Assembly: GCA_951635545.1 (NCBI GenBank)
Contig: OX620685.1
Coordinates: 1,922,001 to 1,986,000, forward strand
Reading direction: 5' to 3'
DNA from: CAG-873 sp910578365
Lineage (GTDB): Bacteria > Bacteroidota > Bacteroidia > Bacteroidales > Muribaculaceae
Length of the DNA: 64,000 bases
Part shown: positions 25,595 through 34,172 of the stretch, one piece after another
Layout of the letters: every line of letters starts with the position of its first letter
Numbering within the stretch: the first letter of the stretch is position 1
Translations under genes and position numbers: made by a program
Notes under the pieces: generated by a model
What the model was told of the DNA's origin: nothing
Seen by the model: the letters and a program-made list of their open reading frames with translations, nothing else
Database searches by the model: none

Positions 25595-26812
25595 TTATTG
25601 CTGATCGTCTTCTTCCTCGACGTCTTCGTCCCAGGGATAGAAACCATCGTCATAGTCCTCGCCCCAGCTATCCGGCGAAATCTGGCGCAGGTCTTCGGCT
25701 TCCTCGGCCAGTTCTTCCTCGGTTGGCTCGTATTTGAAAATGAAATCGTCTTCCTCGCGTACACGGTGATGGCCGTCGAGGGGCCGGTGTACAATGTCGG
25801 GTGTCGCCAGGCGGTTGGAGTCGTCGGTTATGGCGCGCCAGAGGGTGTCTTTGAGTTCGGTGATGCCTTGGCCTGTTACCGACGAAATGAACACGAATGG
25901 CACGTCGGCGGGCAGCGTGTCGGCTATCTCGTCCATCAGTTCCTGGTCGAGCATATCGCTTTTGCTGATTGCCAGAATGCGGTGTTTGTCGGCCAGCTGC
26001 GGGTTGAACTGCTGCAGTTCGTTGAGCAGAATGTTGTATTGCTCAACAATATCGTCGGCATCGGCGGGCACCAGAAACAGCAGCACGGCGTTCCGCTCGA
26101 TATGACGGAGGAAGCGCAGACCAAGGCCCTTGCCCTCCGAAGCACCTTCGATTATACCCGGAATGTCTGCCATTACAAAGGAGCGGTTGTCGCGGTAGCT
26201 TACAATGCCAAGCTGCGGTTCCATGGTGGTGAAGGGATAGTCGGCGATTTTAGGTCTGGCAGCCGATACTGCCGACAGCAGAGTGGACTTGCCGGCGTTG
26301 GGGAAGCCTACCAGGCCCACGTCGGCAAGCATCTTCAGCTCCAGAATTACCGAGCGCTCTATAGCCGGTTCGCCGGGCTGAGCATAGCGCGGAGTGCGGT
26401 TGGTGGCGCTTTTGAAGTGCCAGTTGCCCAGACCGCCCCTGCCACCTTTGAGCAGCTTCACTTCTTCGCCGTCTGATGTCACCTCGCAGAGAAATTCGCC
26501 GGTTTCGGCATCGAACACCACAGTGCCGCACGGCACTTCGATTATCACGTCGTCGCCATCCTTGCCGAAACTGCGTCCGGCGCCTCCGCTCTGGCCGTTG
26601 CCAGCGAATATGTGGCGTCGGTACTTCAGTGGCAGCAGGGTCCACATGTTGGCGTTGCCGCGCAGTATGATGTGGCCGCCGCGACCGCCGTCGCCGCCGT
26701 CGGGGCCGCCCTTGGGCACATATTTGGCCCGGTGGAAGTGGCGCGAGCCGGCGCCGCCCTTACCCGAGCGGCAAAGTATCTTTACATAATCTATGAAGTT
26801 TGAGTCTGCCAT
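25595..26812 (-). CDS. obg: GTPase Obg/CgtA
   Basis: A protein of 405 residues. The glycine-rich Obg fold opens it (RSGKGGAGSRHFHRAKYVPKGGPDGGDGG). The G domain has G1 GFPNAGKST, G2 region DYPFTT, G3 DIPGIIEGA and G4 as ISKSD. The highly acidic tail (EEELAEEAEDLRQ ... EDVEEEDDQQ) is common in Bacteroidetes Obg. The protein binds the 50S subunit and links ribosome maturation to ppGpp and cell-cycle control. It is first of the obg-prmC-recX group. Confidence 0.96.
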   Translation of the reverse strand: MADSNFIDYVKILCRSGKGGAGSRHFHRAKYVPKGGPDGGDGGRGGHIILRGNANMWTLLPLKYRRHIFAGNGQSGGAGRSFGKDGDDVIIEVPCGTVVFDAETGEFLCEVTSDGEEVKLLKGGRGGLGNWHFKSATNRTPRYAQPGEPAIERSVILELKMLADVGLVGFPNAGKSTLLSAVSAARPKIADYPFTTMEPQLGIVSYRDNRSFVMADIPGIIEGASEGKGLGLRFLRHIERNAVLLFLVPADADDIVEQYNILLNELQQFNPQLADKHRILAISKSDMLDQELMDEIADTLPADVPFVFISSVTGQGITELKDTLWRAITDDSNRLATPDIVHRPLDGHHRVREEDDFIFKYEPTEEELAEEAEDLRQISPDSWGEDYDDGFYPWDEDVEEEDDQQ

Positions 26813-26901
26813 TGTATGTAGTCAGTTAGTGTTGTAGTGGTATGACGGGTGGCGATGTAACCGCCTTCCCCCGTGGATATAACAATAAAAAGTGTGTTTT
26901 T

Positions 26902-27957
26902 TCAGCGTCGGCTGAAATTAATATGGTGGCGCATCAGCTCCGAGGCCTGGGCGAAGTCAGCCGGGGTACCCACATCGAGCCAGGTGCCGTTGATGGGGAA
27001 GTAACTTACTTTCTCGCCACGGGCTATTGCGCTCGCAATCAGGTCGGGAGCGTCGGTAGGACGGTCGGAGTCCACGCTGCGCAGAATACGGTTTTCGAAA
27101 ATGTATATGCCGGCGTTGGCGAAGTAGGCGTACGACGGTTTCTCCTCCAGACCGGTCACACGGTCGCCTTCGGTGGTCAGTATCGCAAACGGCACCGACA
27201 CCTGATAGGGTACTGTGGCTATTGTGACTGCCGCCTCCGATTTGCGGTGGTGTATGTACAAGTCTTCGAACGATATTGTGGTAAGGAGGTCGGAATTCAT
27301 CACCAGAGTACAGCCGGCAGGCGGAAGGTCGATGAGGCTCACTGCTCCGATGGTGCCGAGCGGGCGGTCTTCGCGAACCGTGCGCACATTCACCCCGGCT
27401 ACCGGTGTAGCAAAGTGGTCGTCGAGTTGCTCGGCCAGGTAGCGAGTGGTCACTGTAATGTCGTCGATTCCAACAGCTGCAAGGGCCTCGATATTATAGT
27501 CGATGATGGCTTTGCCCTCGATTTGCAGCAACGGCTTGGGGGTGGCCAGTGTCTGTGGACGCAGGCGCTCGCCGCGTCCGCCGGCCATGAGTATCGCGCC
27601 CATAGGCAGCAGGTTCGATGTGTGGTCGAGATTGATTATCCGCCTGAGGGTGCCGTCGGCATTGAGTTCGGGCAGCAGCCGCAGGCCACGCTTTCGGCAG
27701 TCGCGAATCAGCTCCACATCGGGCTTGCCGGCTTGCAGAAAGCGGAAATCGTGTTGAGCGGCCCGGTCGACGGTACATTCCAGCTGCATGCCGGCCAGAA
27801 GAGCCCGGCGCACGTCGCCGTCGGTGAGCGAGCCCCGCACGCAGCCGTCGCTGTCGACGACAAACAGAGTCATGGCGCCGCCCGAGAGGTCGTTCAGGCG
27901 AGCAAGGGCCTCAAGCACCATTGCTCGGCCAGGTATGAGGTACTTTTCGGGATTCAT
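26902..27957 (-). CDS. ptmE: CBS-domain sugar nucleotidyltransferase (PtmE-like)
   Basis: A protein of 351 residues. Two CBS domains occupy about residues 1-120 (LFVVDSDGCVRGSLTDGDVRRALL and LLPELNADGTLRRIINL). A nucleotidyltransferase domain follows with GAILMAGGRGERLRPQTLATPKPLLQIEGKAIIDYNIE. This fusion is that of PtmE, the glucosamine-1-phosphate guanylyltransferase of the Campylobacter legionaminic acid route. It overlaps the CMP-sugar synthetase gene by 4 bp and is last of the nonulosonate group. GDP-GlcN synthesis is inferred; a general hexose-1-phosphate nucleotidyltransferase is the alternative. Confidence 0.75.
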   Translation of the reverse strand: MNPEKYLIPGRAMVLEALARLNDLSGGAMTLFVVDSDGCVRGSLTDGDVRRALLAGMQLECTVDRAAQHDFRFLQAGKPDVELIRDCRKRGLRLLPELNADGTLRRIINLDHTSNLLPMGAILMAGGRGERLRPQTLATPKPLLQIEGKAIIDYNIEALAAVGIDDITVTTRYLAEQLDDHFATPVAGVNVRTVREDRPLGTIGAVSLIDLPPAGCTLVMNSDLLTTISFEDLYIHHRKSEAAVTIATVPYQVSVPFAILTTEGDRVTGLEEKPSYAYFANAGIYIFENRILRSVDSDRPTDAPDLIASAIARGEKVSYFPINGTWLDVGTPADFAQASELMRHHINFSRR

Positions 27958-28646
27958 TTTCGTGCGTTGATTATAGATTCGGCTATGGTCCAGTCGAGCG
28001 GGGTGTCAAGGTCAATGCTGTTTTCGCGAGGCATTACCGAGGGCACACGCCGTGCAAAGCATCCCATGGGCATCTGTCGCAGCGAGGTAGGATTGATTAC
28101 ATATACCGCTCCGTTGTATTGCCAGGCCTCGGGGGCATCCTGACGGCGGGTATATGTGCCGGGGCCCTTGCATATTCCCAGGAAGCCGTCGGCATTGGTT
28201 TCGAAGCAGTCGTAGTATGGATTAGCAGCAGAGGGCATCACGCTCACCACCATGTCGATGTCGGGCCGGTACAGCTTCAGCGCAGCCTCTACATCGGCTA
28301 CAGTCCGCAGAGGCGATGTAGGCTGCAGCAGCAGCACACAGTCGTAAGTCATGCCACGGCTGTCGGCCCAGTCCATGGCGTGCAGCAGCACCTCGCGTGT
28401 GCCGGTGGTGTCGTCGGCAAGTTCGGCCGGACGGGTGTATGGTACCTCTATGCCCCATTCGCGTCCAATCCGTGCAATCTCGGCGTCGTCGGTGCTGAGT
28501 ATTATGTCGTCGGTGTCGGCGGCCACTGCTTTGGCCACTTCGATGCTGTATGCAATCAGAGGCTTGCCATCGAGCAGGCGTATGTTTTTGCGGGGAATCC
28601 CCTTGCTGCCTCCGCGGGCTGGTATTATTATCAACGGTCGGTGCAT
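27954..28646 (-). CDS. legF: CMP-nonulosonate (legionaminate/neuraminate) cytidylyltransferase
   Basis: A protein of 230 residues. The CTP-binding motif is IIIPARGGSKGIPRKNI; further family motifs are LLLQPTSPLRTVADVEAAL, QYNGAVYVI and DIDxxxDW-like text (SIDLDTPLDWTIAE). Enzymes of this type activate sialic or legionaminic acid with CTP before glycosyl transfer. It overlaps legG by 16 bp and ptmE by 4 bp, indicating a tight operon. Neighbours favour the legionaminic-type substrate over neuraminic acid, but sequence alone cannot decide. Confidence 0.85.
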   Translation of the reverse strand: MHRPLIIIPARGGSKGIPRKNIRLLDGKPLIAYSIEVAKAVAADTDDIILSTDDAEIARIGREWGIEVPYTRPAELADDTTGTREVLLHAMDWADSRGMTYDCVLLLQPTSPLRTVADVEAALKLYRPDIDMVVSVMPSAANPYYDCFETNADGFLGICKGPGTYTRRQDAPEAWQYNGAVYVINPTSLRQMPMGCFARRVPSVMPRENSIDLDTPLDWTIAESIINARK

Positions 28647-29791
28647 ATATGGTGGAATTTTTTAGTTTTCAGAGCCTCGGGGTCGCATGACGTTATGGCG
28701 TTTACCATAAGGGTGAGCGTGTCGGGGCGGTAGTATGGGTTGCAGGCCTTAGCTGCGATGTCGCGGAATTCAGGGCTGAGCGCGCGAGCTATGGCGCGGC
28801 GGATGTCGTCGGCGCTGTCGCCGCAGTCGATTACCGATGGTGCGCGGTCGCGGCCGTCCTGGCGCATGCCTATGTTTACTGTAGGAATGCCGGCCGACGG
28901 CACTTCGAGTATACCGCTGCTGCTGTTGCCTATTACAGCCTCGACGTATGGCAGAATCGACTGGTAGCGGCGCAGACCCAGCGAGCGCACAGTCAGTACC
29001 CGTTGCGGATTTGCTGCGGTATATGCCTCGATTTCGTTGATGATGCCTTGTGAGCGCGAATCATTGTTGGGGTAGGTGATAATCAGCTGCCGGTCGGCAA
29101 AACTGTCGAGTGCCTCGAGCATGGCGCGGCAGCGTATTGTCGGGTCGGCGGGGTCGAGAGTGGCGGGGTGGAATGTCGCCAGCAGAGTGGGGCGGTCGAG
29201 GCTTATATTCAGCGACGCCTCGATTTCAGCCTTTGGCATAGGTTTGAAATTGCAGAAATTCCACACTCCTATGGCACCGGTGTTTATCACCCTCGAAGGT
29301 TGTTCGCCCATGGCTATGAGGCGTTGTCGGGCCTTCTCGGTTGAAGTGAAGTGAAGAGCCGAGAGCTTGCTTATGGCGTGGCGTATATTGTCGTCGATGG
29401 CTCCGTAGGTGAGTTCGCCGCCGTGGAGGTGAGCAATCGGAATGCCCAGCATGGTGGCCGCCGAGGCTATGGCCAGCATCTCGTAGCGGTCGCCCAGAAT
29501 CAGCAGCAGGTCGGGCTGCAGCCGGGCCAGTTCGCGGGCCGAGCCCTCCAGGCATACACCCATGGCCACGGCCCGGTCAGCCGGAGTGTCGCCTCCCGGC
29601 ATGGGCACACGTGCGGCTATATCAAAGCCGTCGGCCTCGATTTCAGACAGCGTGTTGCCGAACTGCTGCAGCAGGTGCATGTTGGTGGCAAGTATGCTCA
29701 CGTCGAATCCGGGCAGCTTGTCGAGAGCCCGGGCCAAGGGCGACAGCAATCCCCAGTCGGCGCGTGTGCCGGTTGCGACGGTTATTCTCAT
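28631..29791 (-). CDS. legG: Hydrolysing UDP-sugar 2-epimerase (NeuC/LegG type)
   Basis: A protein of 386 residues from the ATG at 29791 (MRITVATGTRADWGLLSPL), the usual start of the hydrolysing epimerases. The frame extends further upstream but into legB, so the longer reading is rejected. Family motifs are LLILGDRYEMLAIASAA, PIAHLHGGELTYGAIDDNIRHAISKL, ATFHPATL and AVIGNSSSGILEVPSAGIPTVNIGMRQ. The reaction removes UDP while inverting C2, giving the mannosamine-type precursor of nonulosonic acids. It lies 16 nt after legB. Confidence 0.88.
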   Translation of the reverse strand: MRITVATGTRADWGLLSPLARALDKLPGFDVSILATNMHLLQQFGNTLSEIEADGFDIAARVPMPGGDTPADRAVAMGVCLEGSARELARLQPDLLLILGDRYEMLAIASAATMLGIPIAHLHGGELTYGAIDDNIRHAISKLSALHFTSTEKARQRLIAMGEQPSRVINTGAIGVWNFCNFKPMPKAEIEASLNISLDRPTLLATFHPATLDPADPTIRCRAMLEALDSFADRQLIITYPNNDSRSQGIINEIEAYTAANPQRVLTVRSLGLRRYQSILPYVEAVIGNSSSGILEVPSAGIPTVNIGMRQDGRDRAPSVIDCGDSADDIRRAIARALSPEFRDIAAKACNPYYRPDTLTLMVNAITSCDPEALKTKKFHHICTDR

Positions 29792-29807
29792 CGGCGACGG
29801 ATATGGT

Positions 29808-30797
29808 TTATACGTTATATATGCCGGCCTTGTACATGGCCAGGTTTTCGGGCTTGATAAACCACTCGATGGTTTGCTGCAGCCCACTCTCTATGCTTAC
29901 TTGCGGACGCCAGTCGGTGAGCGCTGAAATCACGCTGTTGTCGCCGCAGAGGCGCCGTACCTCGCTGTTGCCGGGGCGCAGTCGGGCCGGGTCGGTAACC
30001 CATTCCACCTCCGAATCCATCAGCCGGGCTATGGTGCGCAGTGTGTCGGCCATGCTTATTTCGGTGCCGGTGGCAATGTTGATGTCGCGACCTTCGATGC
30101 CCTCGGCGTTGGCCAGGGCCACGAATCCGCGTGTGGTGTCGGTGACGAAGTTGAAGTCGCGGGTGGGAGTAAGGTCGCCTACTTTAATCCGTCGCTCGCC
30201 GGCGGCAATTTGGGTTATGATTGTAGGTATGATTGCGCGTGCGCTCTGCCGGGGTCCGTAGGTATTGAATGGGCGTGCGATGACCACGGGCAGTCCGAAG
30301 CTCAGGAAGAAGCTCTCGGCGATTGCGTCGGCGCTGATTTTGGTGGCTGAGTATGGCGACTGCGGCTGGCGCGGGTGCTTCTCGTCGATGGGCACGTACA
30401 GGGCTGTGCCGTAGACTTCGCTGGTCGAAGTCACCACAAGACGGTCAAGGCCCTCGTCGCGGGCTGCCTGACACATATTGAGGGTGCCTTTGACATTGGT
30501 GTCTACGTAGCTGTCGGGCGCCACATAGCTGAACGGTATGGCAATGAGGGCCGCCAGATGGAAGGCGGTGCCTATGCCGCGGCAGATAGTACGGCAGAAA
30601 TTGGGGTCGCGCACATCGCCGCATACCACTTCCAGATTGGGGTGCTGTACCTGCTCGAGCCAGCCCCAGGAGTTGAACGAGTTGTACTGTGCCAGGGCGC
30701 GAACGCGGTAGCCTTGGCTGAGGAGCAGTTCGGTGAGGTGGCTGCCGATAAAGCCGTCGGCGCCGGTCACCAGTACGGGTTTGTTTATATCAATCAT
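29808..30797 (-). CDS. legB: NAD-dependent sugar-nucleotide 4,6-dehydratase (LegB-like)
   Basis: A protein of 329 residues beginning MIDINKPVLVTGADGFIGSHL, an extended short-chain dehydrogenase with Rossmann motif GADGFIG. The active-site signature is VTSTSEVYGTA plus YSATKISAD (YxxxK), and RPFNTYGPRQSARAIIPTII is typical of the LegB group of legionaminic clusters. It would form the 4-keto-6-deoxy sugar nucleotide that starts the pathway. The ATG lies one base after the stop of the lipocalin gene. Its usual partner, the LegC aminotransferase, is not next to it, which is unusual. Confidence 0.82.
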   Translation of the reverse strand: MIDINKPVLVTGADGFIGSHLTELLLSQGYRVRALAQYNSFNSWGWLEQVQHPNLEVVCGDVRDPNFCRTICRGIGTAFHLAALIAIPFSYVAPDSYVDTNVKGTLNMCQAARDEGLDRLVVTSTSEVYGTALYVPIDEKHPRQPQSPYSATKISADAIAESFFLSFGLPVVIARPFNTYGPRQSARAIIPTIITQIAAGERRIKVGDLTPTRDFNFVTDTTRGFVALANAEGIEGRDINIATGTEISMADTLRTIARLMDSEVEWVTDPARLRPGNSEVRRLCGDNSVISALTDWRPQVSIESGLQQTIEWFIKPENLAMYKAGIYNV

Positions 30798-30798
30798 T

Positions 30799-31236
30799 TT
30801 ACCAGGTTTTCTTAAGAGTGTAAACAACGGACTCCCCCTTTGGGGTTATGTATCGGAGTACCATGCGGCGGTTTTCGCGTTTCACAATGGATAGGTCGAG
30901 CACTTTGCCTGGCTGCATCAGCAGCCAGGACGGAGCTGTGTACTCGCCGTTCCCGTGGGTAAAATCGAGATACAGCCGTCCGTCGGCTTCGCGCCATGTA
31001 CCCCAGGCGGTGGCGGCGAAGTCGTGGTGGTCATCGAGCAGCCCTATGCGCACTACCTCCGACTGGAATTCCCACACTGTGGCAACAGGGTCGAATCCGG
31101 GGGGAGTATCGCCGTCGACAGTCATCGCGGGCATGGCCCATGAGCCGAACCAGGGGCCTATGTCGCCGTCGTTATGTGTGCAGCCCATGGCTATGAATGC
31201 GAGCAGCACGGGCAGGAATATGCGTAGAGATTTCAT
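30799..31236 (-). CDS. Lipocalin-like lipoprotein
   Basis: A protein of 145 residues with a lipoprotein signal (LAFIAMGC, Cys19). The mature part contains GPWFGSWAMPAMTVDG, ATVWEFQSEVVRIGLLDD, TAWGTWREADGRLYLDF and MVLRYITPKGESVVYTL, a beta-rich lipocalin-like pattern (GxW near the start) found in many Bacteroidales lipoproteins. Ligand is unknown. The coding region overlaps the wzi-like gene start-to-stop by 4 bp and precedes legB, so it may belong to the surface-glycan operon. Confidence 0.65.
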   Translation of the reverse strand: MKSLRIFLPVLLAFIAMGCTHNDGDIGPWFGSWAMPAMTVDGDTPPGFDPVATVWEFQSEVVRIGLLDDHHDFAATAWGTWREADGRLYLDFTHGNGEYTAPSWLLMQPGKVLDLSIVKRENRRMVLRYITPKGESVVYTLKKTW

Positions 31237-32759
31237 TTTTTGAATGTGAGGTTGCCTTGGTATTTCACAGATATGTATGCGCCGAAATTATCGCCGCGCA
31301 GGTTGCCCGAGTCGAAGGCCGCCTGAACGCAGAGGCTCAGACCGGGAGTGATTCGTGCGGCATTCCAGCGGGCCTCGGCCATCATGGATGTGTTGTGCAG
31401 GGCCGTGGTGCGCGGCAGTCGTCCGTTGCCCCATGCTTCCTGCCAGCTGAGCATCAGCCTATAGTCGACCTCGCAGCCGGCACAGCCTTTTAATGCAGCG
31501 TGGAATCCGCGGCTGCGGGTGTACAGGTAAGCCGGATAGCCGTCGGCGTTATAGAGCGGCGACACCAGAAAGGGAGTGCCGAGCGAGAGTCCGTAGTTGT
31601 CGTAGGCACTGTACACGTCGTTGTTGTAGTAGTTGTCGCCGCCGGTGGCCGAAGCCGTTATGTCGGTGTCGGTATGGTCGCCGGGCGCGTAGTGCAGCGG
31701 TCCGCTCTGGTTGCGGAAGTCGAGGTACTCTAAGGCCGCGCCGCTTATCAAATGTCGTCCGGGTCGGCTGTAGTATATGCCCCACAGGCCGTCCCAGCCG
31801 TTGAGTTTGCCTATGCCCGAGCCGTCTTCCCACGGCCATTCGAAGGCGAAACTGAGTTCACTTTCGTCGGGCAGACGGTAGCGGGCCTTGAAGTCCCAGC
31901 TTCCGAGCGAGTTGCCCTCGTAATAGCTGTCGCCGTTGCCCTGCCTGGGAAAAAACATGTCCCAGATATAGCGCAGGCGTAATCCGCGGTCGCGGGTATC
32001 GACGAGTTTGCCCCGGCTGTACATATACGATCTTCCGCCGAACTGTCCTGCGGTCTGCATGCCCACGGTGATGCTGAGGGGCTGCGACGGCTTGGTCCGG
32101 AAGTGGCAGCGCTTGTAGGTGTAGTACACGTCCTGAGCGATTACCCAGTTGTAATGGTTGTATTGTGTGCGGTCGAATCCGTCGTCCATAAACCGTCCGT
32201 AGCCTATACGGCCGTTTATCTGCACCCATCCTTCGGTGAGCGGAATGTCCTGGAAGTCGACGAATCCGGCGCATATTTCCGGCACCGGACGGGCGTTGTT
32301 GCTCAGGGTTATGTCGCCGCTGGAGAGGTCGTCGGGCAGAATCAGCGACTTATTGTCCTTCATGCCTGCCTGCAGAAACACACCGCGGTATTTCACCGAG
32401 GCATAAAGTTGCTGGAGCCATATCCTTGACGGAGTCAAGGTGCTGGTGCCCCAGGTTTTATTCTCGGCGAAATATCGGTCGAAATCAAGCGAGTGCTGCC
32501 AGCCGGTAAGCACCTCTGCGCCGGCACTCCAGTCGAAACGTTTGCCGAGGTCAAGCTCCTTCGTTACGCCAAGGTCGAGCAAGGCGCTGTTTTTGTAGGG
32601 GATACGTCCGTTTTTCCACGAACCTATCATATATGGCGCAGTACGTCCGGTCGAGGCGTTCAGTTCCAGCGATGCTGAGTACTGCAACTCAACCGGAGTG
32701 GTTGCCATGCTTGAAAAAGCAGCCGCTGCGACAGCCGCGGCTATATATATTCTTTTCAT
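31233..32759 (-). CDS. Wzi-type capsule assembly outer-membrane protein
   Basis: A protein of 508 residues with a signal peptide ending about residue 19. Beta-strand text throughout fits an 18-strand Wzi barrel: GSWKNGRIPYKNSALLDLG, YGRFMDDGFDRTQYNHYNWVI, NGDSYYEGNSLGSWDFKARY, DYRLMLSWQEAWGNGRLP and the final strand FGAYISVKYQGNLTF. Wzi proteins help attach capsule polysaccharide to the cell surface. Its placement before the nonulosonic acid genes suggests these sugars enter a capsule. The promoter -7 box ends only 5 nt before the ATG, predicting a leaderless transcript. Confidence 0.85.
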   Translation of the reverse strand: MKRIYIAAAVAAAAFSSMATTPVELQYSASLELNASTGRTAPYMIGSWKNGRIPYKNSALLDLGVTKELDLGKRFDWSAGAEVLTGWQHSLDFDRYFAENKTWGTSTLTPSRIWLQQLYASVKYRGVFLQAGMKDNKSLILPDDLSSGDITLSNNARPVPEICAGFVDFQDIPLTEGWVQINGRIGYGRFMDDGFDRTQYNHYNWVIAQDVYYTYKRCHFRTKPSQPLSITVGMQTAGQFGGRSYMYSRGKLVDTRDRGLRLRYIWDMFFPRQGNGDSYYEGNSLGSWDFKARYRLPDESELSFAFEWPWEDGSGIGKLNGWDGLWGIYYSRPGRHLISGAALEYLDFRNQSGPLHYAPGDHTDTDITASATGGDNYYNNDVYSAYDNYGLSLGTPFLVSPLYNADGYPAYLYTRSRGFHAALKGCAGCEVDYRLMLSWQEAWGNGRLPRTTALHNTSMMAEARWNAARITPGLSLCVQAAFDSGNLRGDNFGAYISVKYQGNLTFKK

Positions 32760-32763
32760 GCTA

Positions 32764-32795
32764 CAAAATTACAGAAAAAATACCGCATGGGCAAA
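32764..32795 (-). promoter_or_regulatory. Promoter of wzi-lipocalin-leg operon (leaderless)
   Basis: TTTG (32795-32792), 20 nt, TAATTTTG (32771-32764), ATG at 32759. The stretch from -33 through the spacer is a mirror copy of the DUF4919 promoter at 34068-34099. Confidence 0.75.
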
Positions 32796-32799
32796 TTCA
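32775..32799. repeat. Left arm of 25-bp inverted repeat split by ISAs1
   Basis: Perfect complement of 34064-34088. Without the IS the arms would be about 26 nt apart. Each arm contains the -33 box and most of the spacer of one of two divergent promoters. Confidence 0.85.
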
Positions 32800-32821
32800 A
32801 AGAGCTGCCTGTTTACGGTAT

Positions 32822-34050
32822 CAGGGCTGACGCATGAGATTTAACTATCCTTAAAGACTTTGTACAGATATTCAGTGCTCCACATACATTTTTTGCGTCT
32901 TCGTTTAAGGCTGAGTTTATCGTTCTGCTTTTTAAGCATTTCCAATGCATACTTGCGCATCGCTGAAAAATTGACAGCGCCATTCTTGGCGCGTACGCGG
33001 CACATATCTTCCCGAAACGTCACGTCGAGATGCCAGTGCAGTTTGTTCTCGATACCCCAGTGCGCACGAATACGCATCGCATAGTAAGAAGCCTCATCTT
33101 TCTCCACGCTGCTGAGATAGTAGATTGTTTCACGCGAGCGGGCACCGTTCTCAGTACGCTCACGCTCCATCTTTATGATACGTTTAAGACCGGGCCACTT
33201 CTCGTACATTCCCTCCTGTTCCAAAAGTGTCGTATCCATAATTGAACAGGTTCTCTTCTCAACTCTTCCGTGCCCCTTTTCCTCGGTTGTGTATACCGAT
33301 ATTGGAGTAGTGCTACTAAAGATACTTTCCGTCAAGCCCTTGAGTATCGGCTGATTGTCTTTAAGCGCCATCAGATAGTCACCGCCCTGGAGTATGATCT
33401 GTTCTGCGATATTACGGTGGGTCCCCATTGCGTCGATTGAAACCAAAGCCCCTGTAAGCCATAAAGAGGACAATACTGACGGAAGAACCGTAAGTTCGTT
33501 GGTCTTGTCATCCACCGGCTTTTCGGCAACGCAGATTTCTGTTTCAGATACCCACGCATTGAGGATATATAGTCCGTGGCATCCGGGACTCCTTGGATTT
33601 TCACCCCGAAGTTTCTTGCCGTCAATGATGACCTGATTGCCGCACAGGGATTCGATTATGTGGCCTCGGCAGCAATCGAGACTTGCTCGGAGCTGAGCGG
33701 GATTGACAGACTCTACAACACGAAGTATCGTGTCACCGCATGGAACACCGTTGCAGAGTTTCAGCAATCCGGCTGCCTTGAATTCTTCCTCTCGGTCTGT
33801 AACCATATCCGATATGTCGTCACAGTCCTCACAATCACACAACACGCCGATGAGTGCCATTCGGAGCACATCCTCGAGCTCATGTTTAACCTTGCCCAAG
33901 TCGCGCGGGTCTTTTACTTTGCTGAAAATTTCTATTTGCATACCTCTAATATATCTATTTTCAGCAATATATGCAATATCTGAAAGTTTATTTCACATAA
34001 TCAGGTGAATTTTTGACTGAATTTGAGTTAAATCTCATGCGCCAGCCCTG
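32822..34050 (-). mobile_element. ISAs1-family element, intact, with 9-bp target duplication
   Basis: 24-bp terminal inverted repeats with one mismatch (32822-32845 and 34027-34050) enclose one transposase gene. The direct repeat ttacggtat flanks the element (32813-32821 and 34051-34059). Length is 1229 bp. It inserted into the centre of a promoter palindrome between two divergent genes without damaging either promoter core. Confidence 0.95.
32841..33941 (-). CDS. ISAs1-family transposase (366 aa)
   Basis: The N-terminal associated domain reads FSKVKDPRDLGKVKHELEDVLRMALIGVLCDCEDCDDI. Catalytic segments are GNQVIIDGKKLRGE (Asp), ALVSIDAMGTHRNI (Asp) and IRAHWGIENKLHWHLDVTFRED (Glu region). 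Length and frame are normal, and the element has both ends, so it may be active. The stop codon lies close to the left inverted repeat. Confidence 0.93.
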   Translation of the reverse strand: MQIEIFSKVKDPRDLGKVKHELEDVLRMALIGVLCDCEDCDDISDMVTDREEEFKAAGLLKLCNGVPCGDTILRVVESVNPAQLRASLDCCRGHIIESLCGNQVIIDGKKLRGENPRSPGCHGLYILNAWVSETEICVAEKPVDDKTNELTVLPSVLSSLWLTGALVSIDAMGTHRNIAEQIILQGGDYLMALKDNQPILKGLTESIFSSTTPISVYTTEEKGHGRVEKRTCSIMDTTLLEQEGMYEKWPGLKRIIKMERERTENGARSRETIYYLSSVEKDEASYYAMRIRAHWGIENKLHWHLDVTFREDMCRVRAKNGAVNFSAMRKYALEMLKKQNDKLSLKRRRKKCMWSTEYLYKVFKDS

Positions 34051-34063
34051 TTACGGTATATGC

Positions 34064-34088
34064 TGAATTTGCCCATGCGGTATTTTTT
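34064..34088. repeat. Right arm of 25-bp inverted repeat split by ISAs1
   Basis: Perfect complement of 32775-32799; contains the -33 box and spacer of the rightward promoter. Confidence 0.85.
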
Positions 34089-34099
34089 TTGTAAATTTG
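34068..34099 (+). promoter_or_regulatory. Promoter of DUF4919 gene
   Basis: TTTG (34068-34071), 20 nt, TAAATTTG (34092-34099). Transcription would begin about 70 nt before the ATG at 34173, in contrast with the leaderless mirror promoter. Confidence 0.75.
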
Positions 34100-34172
34100 T
34101 GGCAGAAGTATGCCAAACGGGCACTTTCGGGGGCCGGAAGGCCCGATTTTCCCCTCTCTAAAGTACAATTCA

